64,000 bases of DNA from Escarpia spicata (lineage: Eukaryota; Annelida; Polychaeta; Sabellida; Siboglinidae): NCBI GenBank assembly GCA_963995525.1, contig OZ023205.1, forward strand, positions 45,772,704-45,836,703, read 5' to 3'. The position numbers and the translations under genes are program-made. Below are positions 10,591 to 23,489 of the stretch, piece by piece; the stretch's first letter is position 1; each line of letters opens with the position of its first letter. Below the pieces are notes generated by a model. The model saw only the letters and a program-made list of their open reading frames with translations. It did no database searches and was not told the DNA's origin.

Positions 10591-11064
10591 CTACAAAATA
10601 TTGTTTTATTAATTAAAATAACCCAACAATTCCAAATTGCATTGTATATACACTGTATTTACATAAATGTGTACCTGCATACAAGCATACATGTGTACAT
10701 GTATACATACATGAGTTGTATGATAATTTAGTCTAACTTATTACAATATTATTCTAAATGTTAAATACAGTCACCTTGCAAGAGGACATTTTCGATGTGA
10801 TGTGCCCATCCATAACAATGTCATATCTAGTTTGATTTTCTCCATTCAGATATTTTATTTTAAAAAAGTAGAACTAATATAGTAGCCCAGTGTTTCTCAA
10901 ACTTTTTTGTTCTACAACAACTTTTTCTCAGAAAATCATCACAAAGGCTCCCAACCAAACACAATAAATCTAAAATAACCAATGTTTACTCTAAATTCTA
11001 AAAGCCAGTTTGAGATGAGTACAACTTTACTTGCTTGAAATCATATTTAAAAGATGCTGCCATT
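10591..11064. other. NLR intron with a possible hAT-like end
   Basis: There is no gene. CAGTGTTTCTCAAACTTTTT at 10,889-10,908 resembles the terminal inverted repeat of hAT-type transposons, but I did not find the matching inverted end, so this stays tentative. Confidence 0.3.
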
Positions 11065-11355
11065 AATCAAATGGGTGACATAACACCAACAAGCTTTGTG
11101 ATTGTGAATTACTTAAAGTTGCATCTCACCGACACTACACAAAGAAATGTCCGTTTTGGTCCATCCAATCAAATAGGTGACGCTACATAACACCAACAAG
11201 CTTAATGATTATGAATTATTTATCTTTCTGATGCTGCATAAAGAAACGTCTGTTTTGATTCGTTCAATCAGATAAGTGACGCTCTGTAACACCAACAATT
11301 ATTTGAAGTCATATTGTACTGACGTTACACAAACAACTGTCCGTGTTGGTCAGTT
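11065..11355. repeat. Diverged ~110-bp tandem repeat, three copies
   Basis: Three successive blocks share AATCAAATAGGTGACGCTAC-like starts, ACACCAACAAGCTT, a central GATTATGAATTA and an end like CACAAAGAAATGTCCGTTTT. They differ by several substitutions and small gaps, so the duplication is old. Non-coding, intronic. Confidence 0.65.
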
Positions 11356-11399
11356 CAAACTTCCACGGGGTCCTCTGACCTTTAAAGACTAAGCAAAAT

Positions 11400-11610
11400 A
11401 AACTTTTTTTATTCTCAATCTGAATGCAATATAATCTAAAAATAGTGTTGTGATATTCAACTAATTTTTAACCCCTCTCCATTACCCTTTTCAAGGCCCC
11501 TTTTGGTCGTGCTTTTCTGTATATTTTCTTGCACAGTTTGTTGCGACACACAGCGGCACATAGCAGTCGTTGTGGCATCACCGCATGTAGCACCGCGAGG
11601 ATTTAGATGG
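11400..11610. repeat. Dispersed repeat, copy 1 (also at 60,955-61,140)
   Basis: The stretch shares the phrases TTTTTATTCTCAATCTGAAT, AATGCCCC/AAGGCCCCTTYTGGTCG and CAGTTTGTTGCGACAC, in order, with 60,955-61,140. It is an interspersed element of unknown class; no coding is visible in either copy. Confidence 0.65.
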
Positions 11611-12185
11611 CGTATATCTATGTACTAAAATTAGGATCATATGACATGGCAATACGTGTTTGAGAGCTGCATAAGTGAGAGAAATCAAGGAGAATTTAAT
11701 GTTGAACTTGGACTAGCATGTAAGTAGAAAGTGGTACATAAAACAAATGAATGTGTCTGGAATCGGATTTGTAGATTTTTGTCAATAATTTTGTTCAGAA
11801 AGCATTCAATTGAACTGACTTTTGCAAAGTGCACCTGATCGAAGTTGTGTTGAACTGAGGCATCCATTTATAGGAACGGCTGTTGTAACCGTCTGGCACC
11901 TATTCTCCCATATTTGTAAATATGCCTAAGCCGCAACCTCGGACAAAATCGTCTTGAACAAAATTAAAAGAGTCCTATACACCGAAAAACCTAAGTGACG
12001 GGATGGATTAGTTGAAATCCAAAATTTATTAACTCACCAAAGCTTTACAAGCAAAAGATTAGCGATTTTCGGTCCTAGAAACCAAAGTCACATATCTCTA
12101 AATCCACCTAGATCGATAAGAGCAATACTCCCGCAGGTCACGATCAGCTAGAAGGCACTTTGATTGACATTGTGAAACACTACGA
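11611..12185. other. NLR intron, gene-free
   Basis: I see no supported feature. A short minus-strand frame at 11,685-11,867 lacks recognisable motifs. Confidence 0.4.
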
Positions 12186-12575
12186 TGTGCGTTTCAAAGT
12201 ATTACAATGTATTAAAAACGAAAATTAGGAAGGACAAAAATTTTAAAACTATACAAGTCCTTAGTAAGACCGCACCTAGACTACTGCATTCAGGCATGGC
12301 GCCCATTCAAACAAAAAGATATAGACTTATTAGAAAAGGTGCAATGTAGAGCGACCCGGATGATTTCAGATTTAAGTCACTTAGATTACCAAAGATGGTT
12401 AAGAGTCCTAAATATCACGACTCTGGAGACCAGACGACTACGTGCTGATTTATTGGAAGTTTATAAAATATTCAACGGGTTAGAGAGTATTCTTCCTGCA
12501 GATTTCTTTGTTATGGAAAATAAACAGACCAAAACAAGAGGGCACCCTTTCAAAATAACCAAAGTGGTCTTATAA
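12186..12575 (+). pseudogene. CR1-like reverse transcriptase C-terminal fragment
   Basis: From about 12,235 the translation gives LKLYKSLVRPHLDYCIQAW, then LEKVQCRATRMISDL and ITTLETRRLRADLLEVYKIF. This matches the order of the C-terminal region of the 48-kb CR1-like copy (TVRPHLEYCIQAW, ATKLIPKLRDLSY, TTLETRRLSG). It is 5'-truncated and short, and shares motifs rather than near-identity with the other copies, so it is an older or different subfamily. Confidence 0.8.
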
Positions 12576-12641
12576 AACCTGTGATACTTAGTAATATATA
12601 TAGACCATCACAAGATTAAAATGTTGACTACAAACAATTAA

Positions 12642-12992
12642 GTGATGAATTTGCATTATTATTATCACAACTTGATTGCAAAAATTCGGAAGTTATCATT
12701 AACAGGATTTAGCTTCTTTCCAAAAATAACATTCCCAACCAGGTTTTCCACCCTAAATGGCACAGTAATCGACAATTTACTTTGTAAACTTAGTCAATTT
12801 ACGCTAGAGTCAATAGCACGAATTCTAATCAAACAATATTCTGACATTTTTCCTGTTAAACCCTTATCAAAATATTTTTTAAATTTATCAAAAGCATTTG
12901 ATACTTTAGGTCACACTTCTATTAAGCAAACTAGATCTGTATGGAATATGCGACATCGCTCTAAAGCTAATGTAAAATTATTTGAAAAATAG
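12642..12992 (+). pseudogene. Non-LTR retrotransposon endonuclease fragment
   Basis: The 116-residue frame contains ITFPTRFSTLNGTVIDNLLC and LESIARILIKQYSD, resembling the C-terminal part of an AP endonuclease domain (P-T-R-F...G-T-x-I-D-N) of a LINE. It follows the CR1-like tail but belongs to a different part of an ORF2, so it is a separate fragment. The end reads NLSKAFDTLGHTSIK, resembling an RT motif joined after an internal deletion. Confidence 0.55.
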
Positions 12993-13247
12993 AAAACAAT
13001 AGATTATTTATAACATGGTAATTAAGATAACTGAAAACAAGTTTATTCTTGAATATGACGTATATATTAGTGCATGATTTGTAGCACAACATACAACCAA
13101 AAAGAATAGCCATCTGGTCTTTTTGATACAACTTATAAAAGTGTAACTGATATGTCCTACTGGTGGCATCAGCAAAGCAGTTTCATGTCAAAGGTTAAAA
13201 CATTGCTTACAATATATATTAATTTAAATAATAAACCTTGAACTTAC

Positions 13248-13331
13248 GCAAGAACTTTCATTTTGGGGCAGCGTTCGAGTGCATGGGACACGCACAGCAT
13301 GGACTCAGCTCCAATTCCACAGGACTGCAAA
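13248..13331 (-). CDS. NLR gene, LRR exon 10 (84-nt type)
   Basis: The exon is 84 nt, phase 2 at both ends, with acceptor CTTTGCAG and donor GTAAGT after the partial codon GC. It encodes one LRR: LQSCGIGAESMLCVSHAL then ERCPKMKVL. It is closest to the 40,447 exon (LQRCGIGAEAML). It follows the longest intron of the visible gene, about 21.3 kb from the 34,670 exon, and the alternation of exon types continues across that gap without loss. Confidence 0.87.
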
Positions 13332-15933
13332 CTGCAAAGACACATTGTAAAGACATTGATGTAATAATAATAATAATGGAGTTAATTCTTTACCGTCAAT
13401 AACCTTGGAAGAGCTGAGGTCATTGGCACAACAAATCATAAGGGTTAAGCATTCTCATTGTGATGTACAGAGGAAAGTCGTCAACTGACATGCATGCACG
13501 AACACACACACAGGCACGCACACACACACATACACACCAAAGTAACCAGACCGTTTATATTAAATGTAAACTTAAAACTGCCCTCAAATGCACTACTTGA
13601 TCAGAATAGATGCTAAGAGAAAACAAAGAAACACAAATTGCTTTGTTAGCTTATAACTGTTTTATTTAACAAGTTGAATGCATAATTTTATCTGTGTAAT
13701 AGCATATTTACCCAACTGATATAATCATACTGGGAGGTGTTTGTTACACTTGATCAATTTCCAACAAAGGGCAGATTATAGCAGCCACAGGGGATGAGCA
13801 CAGGCCATTATGTAAAGGTGATAGTCTTTTGTTTCTCCTTTGGGCTGCTGGACACTCCTGAAGTTAGGAGACCAAGTTTAATTGGCATTAACACACCATG
13901 AAATGATGCCACAACTATTACAGTTGGAGCGAGTTCAATCGCTTGGCAAGCTCACTGCAGGCATGTAGATATGACCAGTTGCACAAAGAGTGAATGTGCA
14001 TCAATGCACATTTATGATAGAATTTGCTTGATGAAAAACAATGTTTAAATATGTATTACCAAGGAAGAGCCAAATAAAGTGTCATGTGCAAAGTATCGGG
14101 AAATAAAGCTGCTCTGGTGATTATTTTCATAAATGGCGAAAACGTGTAATACCCAGGTTGCTTTGATTCCCTGATATTGTGAGACCCTTTGATTTACGTA
14201 TAAATATCCTACATTGTCCTACAACACCTTTGTGACTGATGAAGAAATGCAGATCAGACATCCAGAGAGAGCCGACCAACATCTATCAGTTCAGCTGATA
14301 GAGTATGATAAATGTAAAGCAGAATCCGAGCTCACATTGCAGCCATAGGGGGCCACATGGTTTATTGAACACTTCCTAAACACAATACTGAAGTTATCAT
14401 GTTCAAACAAATAAATAATATAACACAATGAAAACTTACATTACTTTTTTAACTATGGTAGTATTATATGAAACTGGATTTATTCCTGGTCATGTTCACT
14501 CTGTGTTCAGGAAGTCAGTTCCTGATCAATACATATCCCACCCTGTTAATTTATCCCAAAATACACATTATGATACCACTGTAACCAGGTAACCAAATTA
14601 AATAGGTATTATGCTACAGGAACAACCACTGACACTACTCCTCATCATCTCCATGTCATTTTGCATCTACCTGCAGGTACTGATGTACTAGTGAACAAAC
14701 TCCCTCACTCGATAAGATCACGATTGCTTATTCTCTCACAATATCCACATTTAGATAACATAGTAACCATTTTACCCAATAACATTGTTTTTTTACTAAT
14801 GTAAGCCAGCAGTTTAGACACCTACACATGTTTATAGTTATGGTGTAGCATGTGTTGATAAGCTAATTAAGATTAAGTGTATCATTAAGATGATACATCT
14901 TAATCCACATTCTAACATCACTATCAGCCATTAATCACGTGTTTTGATCAAGAAGTGGTACAGCAGCTGTATGCTAGGATGGCTCGGGTTTCACACAACA
15001 AGGAGACATTTATTTTGGTGAATTTCTACTTATTAAATAATACTTAAAAAATATAATTTCCCTATTATAATTGTATCACATAATAAGATGGAATACTGTC
15101 CATCATTTGACCTAAACTTGGATGGTTATTTTAAAGCAATTATTTAGTTATAAGGGTTTTCACTATATGTACAAATGCTTTAAGTGGGCACCCCAGGATG
15201 CTACAGTTGACCCCCACTGTTTGTCTGTCTGTAAACAGTAGAGGTCTTAATGAGTTTTAGAATGCCTGCATCCAGCAGGTGGTACAACTTGCAGAGTATA
15301 CAGTTTTAACCATGTTTAGTCATGTACCGGTACCATGTTTTGTATGATGATGTTAAATCCACACTCAGTTAATATGCAATACTATTCATTCAGCAACAGA
15401 ATGTTTTCTACTAAGTTATGCAGTCAGTATCAGAAACTGCCCAGTGAGCACTACTGTCCTCATGATTAATCACCCTATGGGGCTAGATGGGTAGAGTGTG
15501 GGGGCATATTTGATGGAGATAGACACTTAAAAACAAGTTAATTGGGAGCCACACTAGATTGTAAACACTGACCAAGTGTTTGGTTCAGTCATATAATTTG
15601 TATACTGAGTAGTGAATTAGAACTTAATAGAATAGCACCAAATAGCATAGATATATGAAAGTTCAATACTTGTTAAAATAATTATGTGTTCTGCTTTAAA
15701 TGACATGCCATTACAGGAGGGGTGAATGATGATAGATTCATTAATGACCACCAGAGCAGTGTTCGGGTGAACATGGTTATAAATGGTAGATTACGTAATT
15801 ATTGCATCTGTTAGATACATAGACTTGTGTTTGTTAATTTGCTTACAATTGTATTCCTGCTATATCTTGTTTGGCAATTATATATTAAAAAAATTACTTT
15901 ACATTATAGTGGATTCATTATATTGCTCATGTG
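13332..15933. other. NLR intron, mostly featureless
   Basis: A short CA-rich microsatellite lies at 13,502-13,538. The stretch 14,565-14,690 has a diverged partner at 16,433-16,560 (shared TACCA-TGTAACC-GGTAACCAAATTAAAT and CATTTTGCATCT-like phrases), so it belongs to a dispersed repeat. An imperfect palindrome centred near 14,887 (GTATCAT-TAAG-ATGATAC) could form a small hairpin. No gene is supported. Confidence 0.45.
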
Positions 15934-16195
15934 TGCTGTGTGACATGTGTCTACGCATCATTTTGTATCTATGTATATGTACTGTTAACACCATATTGAC
16001 ACACTGTTTACTTTTGTGTGTTGTGTGACATGTGTCTACGCATAATTTTGTATCTATGTATATGTACTGTTAACACCATATTGACACACTGTTTACTTTT
16101 GTGTGTTGTGTGACATGTGTCTACGCATCATTTTGTATCTATGTATATGTACTGTTAACACCATATTGACACACTGTTTACTTTTGTGTGTTGTG
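15934..16195. repeat. 85-bp tandem repeat, three copies
   Basis: TGACATGTGTCTACGCATMA recurs at 15,941, 16,026 and 16,111, a period of 85 bp. The copies are nearly identical, differing at one visible base (CATCA against CATAA), so the triplication is recent. It is non-coding. A frame over its start (15,783-16,028) is hydrophobic by composition and unsupported. Confidence 0.9.
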
Positions 16196-17269
16196 GGTGT
16201 TCTTAGTGTTTGCATTGCTTTAGTGTGGAATATCATCAAAAATAAAGACCAATTAAGATTAGCGCCAACTTATTTTTGATGGAAATTGGCATGGTCACAC
16301 TAATGTGGCCGGTGTTTACACTACACCAGGGCATTTTTAGCCATTTGACATAACTATAACTCGAGGTAATGACTTCCTGGCCAAAATAATTGCCCACTGT
16401 GTAAAGTCACAAATATCTTAGTTGAAAACTACATATATTATGGTACCATTGTAACCCTGTAGCCAATTTAAATTGGTACGTTCCTACTGAGACATCCACT
16501 GGCGTGACTCCTGGTCACTGTGAGCCACTTTGCATCTCCATATGAAAGCTGGTATTGCCATTTTAATATATTTGGAAATGTGCGACTTTTCTTTTTACAA
16601 GAATGCATTGATCAAGAAATCATTATTTGCTCCCACTTGGAGGTGAAAATGGCTCATTATTATTAGAAATGGTTAATGCGTAGCAAATGCATCTTCATGT
16701 GGTTTTACCAACAATTAAGTTAACTCACAGCTTTACCTGGCTGGAGAAAGATTTGGCCAGGGAATAAACAGCTAAAACCATGGAGAAGTGCCAAATGGCT
16801 TAAAAAGTAAAATAACTGACAATACCAAACAATCTAGCATGGTCAAAACGTTATAATACGTATGGTAATGTATCAATATATTGAATAATGCAAAACATTA
16901 AAATACCACTACATTCAGTACCGGTAGTTCCCTCACTTATACAGCCGTCCCTTCTTCAAAGGTACATTGGTTATGTCCTTAGGACAGACATATTAAGGCC
17001 CTCCACAGATGGACACTGAGTGAACCTCCTACCTACCATGCAGAATACAGGGTACTTGTTTATTTATATGGACATATAATTATGCTTTAATAAAAAACCG
17101 CTTAATGCACAGTAAATTTTATCGTTGCCGGCATGTGGCTGTTGGACAGGGGCCACTGAACATGGTAATTATTCAGAGCTATATTTAGAGGATGCTCTGG
17201 GCCACGGCCCCTTTCAACTGTTTGATGTACATTTTTTTCTTATTAAAAATATTGTGTCACAACATTTTA
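16196..17269. other. NLR intron, gene-free
   Basis: The region holds the second copy (16,433-16,560) of the diverged repeat described at 14,565. An inverted pair, ATCAAAAATAA near 16,234 and TTATTTTTGAT near 16,270, flanks 26 bp. No coding is seen. Confidence 0.45.
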
Positions 17270-17610
17270 TGGTTTTTATATAAAATAAATGGCGTTTATC
17301 GCCTTTTGCTCTGAAACCCTTCATTTGATCTTTGTAACATTTCTGTTCCCGACGGTAGCATAGGTGTACCAGTGAAAACTTGGGCATAACGTAATTGTTT
17401 GGGAACTCTGGTGACTGGCATACGCTTCACATGCCCAGCCCAACATAGTTTTAACCACGTGAGCCTCAATGCTGTTGGTGCCTGTTCAAGAATACCAGCA
17501 TTGCTTATTTGGTCTTGTCACCAGACACCCCAGATAGCTCAGAGTGTGCAACCCATGTTTCACTCCCATATAAGGGGTGGACAGAATGACAGCTTAATAT
17601 ACCAGTAGAA
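17270..17610 (-). pseudogene. RTE-like reverse transcriptase tail fragment
   Basis: The minus strand, across frameshifts, gives YMGVKHG (the LYGCETW position), WQDQISNAGILEQA, and LCWAGHVKRMPVTRVPK. These match the C-terminal region of RTE-group ORF2 in order. Short, broken and 5'-truncated. The plus-strand frame at 17,399-17,608 is its shadow. Confidence 0.6.
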
Positions 17611-18459
17611 AAACCACTGGGAGTATTGTGTATATTTTGTAAGCTCATCACGTTTTAAATAAATTTCAAGCATGTATTGCACCAGCAATCGTCTCGTTGA
17701 AGTGATTGAAACCAGTCAATGGTCTCTAGGGTCTTTTTATTGCAACAATCATACTATATATATATGTAGTTTATAACAATATTATTAGTACATTAATTTA
17801 AAAAAATTGGCCTTATTTGGAATTCCAAACACTTGAGCTGCAACTGTCGCAGATACGTTATATCAGACGCATTTCAAAATGCATCATCTATTATACTACA
17901 AAATCCGCTGTTTCTATGTAAACAAATACCCTTCGCAAGTTGCTGGCAGGGGAAAATCCCCACGTAAAGTTAATGTCTTTGATCATTTCATGCTCTGGGA
18001 ACACTACAGGCCGTTTTCAAATACAGTGTACTTTCTTAACATAATTCCTATGAATACATGTACTTTTTCCAACACTTCAGGATTGCTGGCAGGTGGCAGG
18101 TCCCACCTAAATTTGCTGGCATTCATCTTTCCATACTCCGGGAACCTCAAGGAATCATTTGACATTGTTTTGCCTTAATTAGATATAATTCATATTCATA
18201 AATGTGCTGTTCTGATGGGTGATTTTCGTAGTAATGCACCACCCTGACCTGGCAGCTGCACACATTTGGGATGTTGAGGGACAGTTACTTCAATCTAGGA
18301 GTCAAACATTTTGGTCTTGTGTACGTAAATACAATCTCTTAGGCCAAGAGCCAGAGGGTTGGTTGGTACTTTTGGGGACGAACTATCATAGTGATTTTTG
18401 GGTGGGCTTACATCCCAAGAGAAGGAGAATAGGTGACAGCATTGCAGCACCAGAGCTTT
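17611..18459. other. NLR intron, gene-free
   Basis: Short plus-strand frames at 17,879-18,178 and 18,219-18,482 have no recognisable domain. TTGCTGGCAGG-like phrases at 17,939 and 18,084 hint at an internal duplication. No element was identified. Confidence 0.35.
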
Positions 18460-18775
18460 CTGTGAGAAATCACACGTTTTAACACTATCACAATTTCCGT
18501 GATATCAGGTTTTCTATGAAATTGCTAAACAACACAACTGATTCAGAATCTTCCGTGTGGCACAGCCACTCTTATAATTCGCGACTACACAGACACGTGC
18601 AGGATGCAATAACCATAAGTTACATTCTTGCTGTGTATTTCGTCATGTGACAATATCGTGGGTGAATGACAATTACAATCAATGTGGTTCAAGTGCCATG
18701 CTTCACAAAAATATCAAAACTATTTTAATACCTTCAACTTTGTGGATTTCATGGCATTTTAATCCACACCATTCA
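18460..18775 (+). repeat. Dispersed ~450-bp repeat family, copy A
   Basis: Shares ordered phrases with copies near 19,495, 20,960, 23,490 and 23,780: GAAATCAC(A/T)C-TTTTAAC, TTTTCTATGAAATTGCTAAA, AATGTGGTTCAAGTG and ATCAAAACTATTTTAATA. No coding and no clear terminal repeats. Probably a non-autonomous element. Confidence 0.6.
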
Positions 18776-19510
18776 CCAATAATAAATTTTATTTATATAG
18801 TGTCATATTAACGGGTATAAAAACCTGTTCAACGGCACTTAAAATACATTGTTAAAACATCATCGCTACAATAAAATAATTGTTTTACATATAAACAGTG
18901 TATAACATTCTGTAATACAAACCTACTATAACATTTTAATATATATTTGTCAATAAATAGCTTGTATATCATAATGTATTGGCGAAATATTGACTACATT
19001 TAACTAAATAAAATTAAACTATTTGCTGCTTTAAAATCAATAAAGTAATAAAAATAAACCATGTAGTGATATTACAACGAAAATATTTTATAAATAATCC
19101 TGAAATGCATTCTTAAATTATTTGAAATTCCACTCCCACCATACCCTTCGGTGGTCCCTTGCTCTAATGATGACTCTTCATTATTATTATTAAAAAGATG
19201 TGTCTTTAGCCGAGACTTAAAAAGTTTGATAGAGTCAGCTTCATGGATATACAAAGGTAGACCGTTCCAAAGGTGCAATGCGGTCAGAGAGAAACGCCGT
19301 CAACTGTATCGATCCACATTGTAGCAGTTAGTAAATTGCTGTTGATGGAACGATGCCGGAGCCCTGATGTATATGGTGAGATCAAGTCAAAAATGTACGC
19401 GGATGCGAGATCATATAACGCGCAATATGTCAAAAGAAGAATCTTGTAATTGATTGTTGATGGTAGCAATTCTAAGCAATCACTTAAGGTTCTGGCTAAT
19501 AACTTCATAT
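18775..19510 (-). pseudogene. L2-like non-LTR retrotransposon, 3' end
   Basis: Two minus-strand frames give the C-terminus of a LINE ORF2: YKILLLTYCALYDLASAYI and DLISPYTSGLRHRS (19,284-19,508), then LWNGLPLYIHEADSIKLFKS and RLKTHLFN (19,072-19,278). A shift separates them. The 3' end runs to about 18,780 and finishes with AAATAAAATTTATTATT-like sequence, as L2-type elements do. The sequence is 5'-truncated. Confidence 0.75.
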
Positions 19511-19985
19511 ATACTCATACAAGTTTCTAGATACACCACAATGTTGGCGTACATGGAAAATATGAGATAGCACAAGATCATGCACATTTTTCTGTGTGAA
19601 ATCACTCTTTTTAACCCTTTCCCCATTTCCTCGACAGCACATTTTCTATGAAATGACTAAACGGGTGGCCTTATAAAAACCATTATAAAATAGTTATTAT
19701 ATACATTAAATTCATCAACAAAAATCACGTCTCACTCTAGCTAATAACCTCATGTATCCTTATTCAAGGTTCTTATTGCACCAGAATGTTGGCTACATCC
19801 CTAGAGTTGGAAAATATGTGATAGAATTAGAAGACACACAGCTTTCTGGACACTCCTTTCAAAATTGCTTAATCGAAGTGTGTCTGTCCTACTCGTGTGA
19901 ATCTTGTTATAGTGATACAGAACCTAAATGTTTTCTATTAAATAGGGTTCCACAACCTCTGACTTTTTTAATGTATGTTTGACAA
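19495..19985 (+). repeat. Dispersed ~450-bp repeat family, copies B
   Basis: Two partial copies: CTAATAACTTCATATATACT to TTATAAAATAGTTATTATAT (19,495-19,705), then a second start, CTAATAACCTCATGTATCCT, at 19,739. The frame at 19,752-19,982 is inside the second copy and looks accidental. Confidence 0.55.
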
Positions 19986-20760
19986 GGTGTGACTTTGTCT
20001 CCCTACCTATTTACTGCATACACCGGTGACTTAAGCAATGCAGTAAATAATGCAGGCACACAACTGCTGCACTAATCATGTTTTATGCAGACGATTTATG
20101 TATTATTGCGCCTAGTTTCAATGGTCTTCAGGATTTGCAGAATATTTGTGCAAATTTGGGTTTGAAAACTATATTTAATATAAGTCGATATGTAAGGTCT
20201 TCAATCAATGCGGCTTTCATCTAAAATGCCCAGATATTTATATGAACAGAAAGAAACGTGTATTTGTTGAAAAGACGAAATATTTAGAAATTGTTATATG
20301 CAATGACCTGGTGGATGATGAAGATATGTTAAGACATCTGCATAGTTTTTATGCGTGGTATAATAACATTATCCGTAAATTTCACCACTGTTCAATTGGT
20401 GTTAAACTAAATCTGTTTCATGCATATTATTTTACAATTTATTGTTCCCAACTCTGGATAAATTTTAACAAGGGCACATATTTAAAACTTAAAGTTGCCT
20501 ACAACAATATGCATAGATAGATCCTAGGATACCACCGATGGGACAGTGTGAGTAACATGTTTGTTAATAATGCTATTGATACTTTTGACACCCTATTGTG
20601 TAAGAGTATTTACCGTTTTAGAAAACAGATTCTCAACATTAACAATGATCTCATAAAGTGTATGTACAATTGTACAGAGATTGTTAATGGGCCAATATGG
20701 TCTAGCAGGGCTGAATCTGTGTATCGTGAAACAGTGATTTTATATCATGTTTTACATATT
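19985..20760 (+). pseudogene. Non-LTR reverse transcriptase fragment (YADD to C-terminus)
   Basis: Starting with QGVTLSPYLFTAYTGDLSN, the translation reaches IMFYADDLCIIAPS (catalytic Asp pair), then KTKYLEIVICNDLVDD, IIRKFHHCSIGVKLNLF and VAYNNMHR. After a stop at 20,518 the frame resumes with ILGYHRWDSVSNMFV. This is the palm-to-thumb region of a LINE RT. The fragment at 60,480 is a relative. Several stops; dead. Confidence 0.75.
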
Positions 20761-20959
20761 TATTTAGTTATTTTTTCGATCTTTAAAACTTATTTATTAA
20801 CTTTATTTAACTTATTCCTTCTTTATTTATTTTTTTATTTAAATTTTTTATTTATATTTATGTGTTTAACTTATCTACTTTTAAAAAGCTGTGTATTTTT
20901 ATTGATATGAACCAATTGCACATGGGTGTTTTGCTTGAAATAAATGTATTCATATTCGT

Positions 20960-21290
20960 ATTCTTTGTGTGTGAAATCACTCTTTTAACCCTGTCACCAT
21001 TTCCACGATAAGTTTACTATGGAATTGCTAAAGGGGTGGCCATATGCAACACATTATAAAATAGTTATTATACGTGGCAGGAGTGTGAAAATTGGACAGA
21101 ATGTGGTTCAAGTGTTATCCTTCACACATATCAAAACTATTTTAATATCTTGAGAATTGTTGATTGTATGGCATTTTATCTACCACATCTCAAAATGCAA
21201 TCCACATTATTCAGACTTTCAACAAGATAAATCACTGGATAATACCCTCATGTATCCACATTCAAGGTTCCTGTTGCACAAGAATGTGGA
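20960..21290 (+). repeat. Dispersed ~450-bp repeat family, copy C
   Basis: It runs from GTGTGAAATCACTCTTTTAA through TATAAAATAGTTATTATAC to ATCAAAACTATTTTAATATC, and ends with ACCCTCATGTATCCACATTC. It has the same order of phrases as the copies at 18,460 and 19,590. Confidence 0.65.
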
Positions 21291-22319
21291 GTGGACTTCA
21301 GGTTTTATTATTTAGGCACACTATGTACACTTGATTGGAGCTATAAATTATATGATGATATCAGAATGAGCATTTGTTAGCATGTTGTCACTGAGAACAT
21401 AATTATTGTTATTTTCTTATAATGGCCATAAAATATCTTAATTATAATACTAACTTGCAGACGATGCATTTGAGAACATTGTAAAGCATGCATATCACAT
21501 TGTCGTTGTGCAATAAGCTAGTTAGTGATTATATGTCAGGATTCTCTTAAAAAACATGAGTTATTTAATATCATCAGTATCATTAACATTTTTGTCTGCT
21601 TGAGGTAATGTGCTGGCAGTGACAGACATGTACAATAGACAGAGTAGACTAGGGTAGAAGTAGAATTACTGTTACCCTCTCTTTTACAATGCAACATGTC
21701 AAACAGCCCAAATCTCCTCACAGCCAGGGTATCGTTCACCAGGTATCATAAAATGATGAAACTGCTCACTTATTCAGTCCCCAGAATGATGAATCCTCAC
21801 TATTGTTGCTAGAAGCTGCCTGAAGATTCATGCCCCAATTCTACACATTCCCAGACAAAAGGAATTTAAGGAAATCCCTAAATATGCTACCATAGAAAAT
21901 GCAGAATCATGTTCACCATGAAACAGCATTTGGAAACTCTCAAGTGGAAAGCATGTGAAAGCTTCACTTATGAGGCTGGTGACAGTAGTGTACAACAAAA
22001 AGGCCACCCAGAAGATTAACATCAGACTTGACAGTGTATGCCTCAAACTGCATTTTGTAGAAAGACTAAGTACCTGAAGCGAATAGTATCACGAGAAAAG
22101 CTTATCAAAGTTACTCAGCAGAGAGTTGATAAGATATTATGGGATGTGCAGTACAAAGGGAGATAGGGGTGGGAAATGTTGATCAATAGTACAAAAGTTT
22201 TGAAACAGAAGCGTGTGCATACTGTTTTCCAATACATTAGAACTATTATTAGTATTGCCAACAAGCAGACTGTCATATTTATTTAATTGACAGCAAAGCT
22301 AAAACAGACTATGCTGTCA
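21291..22319. other. NLR intron, gene-free
   Basis: I find no recognisable gene or repeat. Frames at 21,536-21,739 and 21,828-22,046 (minus) lack motifs. The stretch from 21,820 might be the decayed 5' part of the mobile-ORF remnant that follows. Confidence 0.35.
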
Positions 22320-23390
22320 AGATGCATTCAAGACCTGAAGAATTCAACTACGAAACAAATCCGTATCAAAATCGAATTTCAGGTAGGAAAGTCAATTCAT
22401 ATTTTCCAGACGACAAGTGGAACTTGTTGATTGTTCTACACAGTGTCACAATACAGGATACTGTCATGGAAAACGAAATTTTGCAAAGAAACCTTAATGT
22501 GTGGAAAACAAATTCTACTACATATCCCCAAAGCCAATCTTCAAAGCACCGAGAAACAAAAGTAAAGATCTGTTTCCACCGAACACGACAATTTACAAGT
22601 ATATGTTGCTGGTGAACGAGTTGGTCCACAACCATTGATAAACAGAGCTGCTGATGAACATGTCAGAATCAGGCAATCCCAAGATGGATTGGGTTCAACT
22701 TCAGAACAAGAAACTTAGTAAATATCTCAGAAGATGTAATTGGTTACATTCCTACCATCAATGTGCCTGCAACTCAGTTGACCACTTGAAATCCTGAATC
22801 AGTCAGAGATAATCAGAAGAGAATTACAATTGCAAATAACTATTGTAGTTCTCTAGGCAAAAACTCCATAAATTGCATGAAAACAGAAATACTGCTACAC
22901 CAATACTATCCTAAGAATTGGGGGCATTCCACACAACCTACAATGTCCTAGCCATAATAAGAAAGCAGTTTCAGGATGCTGGTCTCCAGGACATATGCAT
23001 TGAGTCAGCAATTGTTGCACAAGGATCAGTTACTGAAGTCCACGATGGCAAGATGTACAACTGAGCTGTCAGGGTGCACAAATAATAAGTATATCTAAAA
23101 AATACAACGACACTAGCATGGCCAGAGTGCAGCATGTGGGTAGAAGAAAACCACAAGAAGAAATCAGCGATCCACTTGATCTGAGACCAAGTGAACAGCA
23201 TGATTGATGAATTCTACCAAACAAAATTTAGACAACATGCTGCATGTCTCAGTCTTAGCTGAGTTGAGGAATCTTTGGAATGACTTCTTGGAACAAATTC
23301 GCCATGGCAAAGGAGAGCTATCAAGTTTGCATTTCTTAAGTGGACATGGTAGAAAAGGCTTCTGATGTATCGGTGAAGCATGATACTTTG
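22320..23390 (+). pseudogene. Remnant of an unclassified mobile ORF family
   Basis: Fragments in shifting plus-strand frames, such as KAVSGCWSPGHMH / FQDAGLQDICIESAIVAQGS and VTEVHDGKMYN, followed by ARVQHVGRRKPQ, resemble a repetitive multi-copy protein of cnidarians and invertebrate deuterostomes (G-K-R-F-x-D-A-G-L-R-D then G-S-V-x-x-V-x-x-G-K-x-Y-N-R-A) whose mobility mechanism I cannot name. Many stops. Possible relatives are at 44,100 and 53,000. The call rests on recalled motif patterns. Confidence 0.4.
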
Positions 23391-23489
23391 TTCACATTGT
23401 TATCTATCTTTGGTACTCCTGTGATATATAACAATGGTCACACTTTTAGCAATCACATAGAAAACTTGTTGTCTCGGAAATGGGGAAAG

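Noticed and set aside
10889..10910. End of a hAT transposon
   Set aside because: CAGTGTTTCTCAAACTTTTT matches a common hAT end, but no inverted partner or 8-bp duplication was found.
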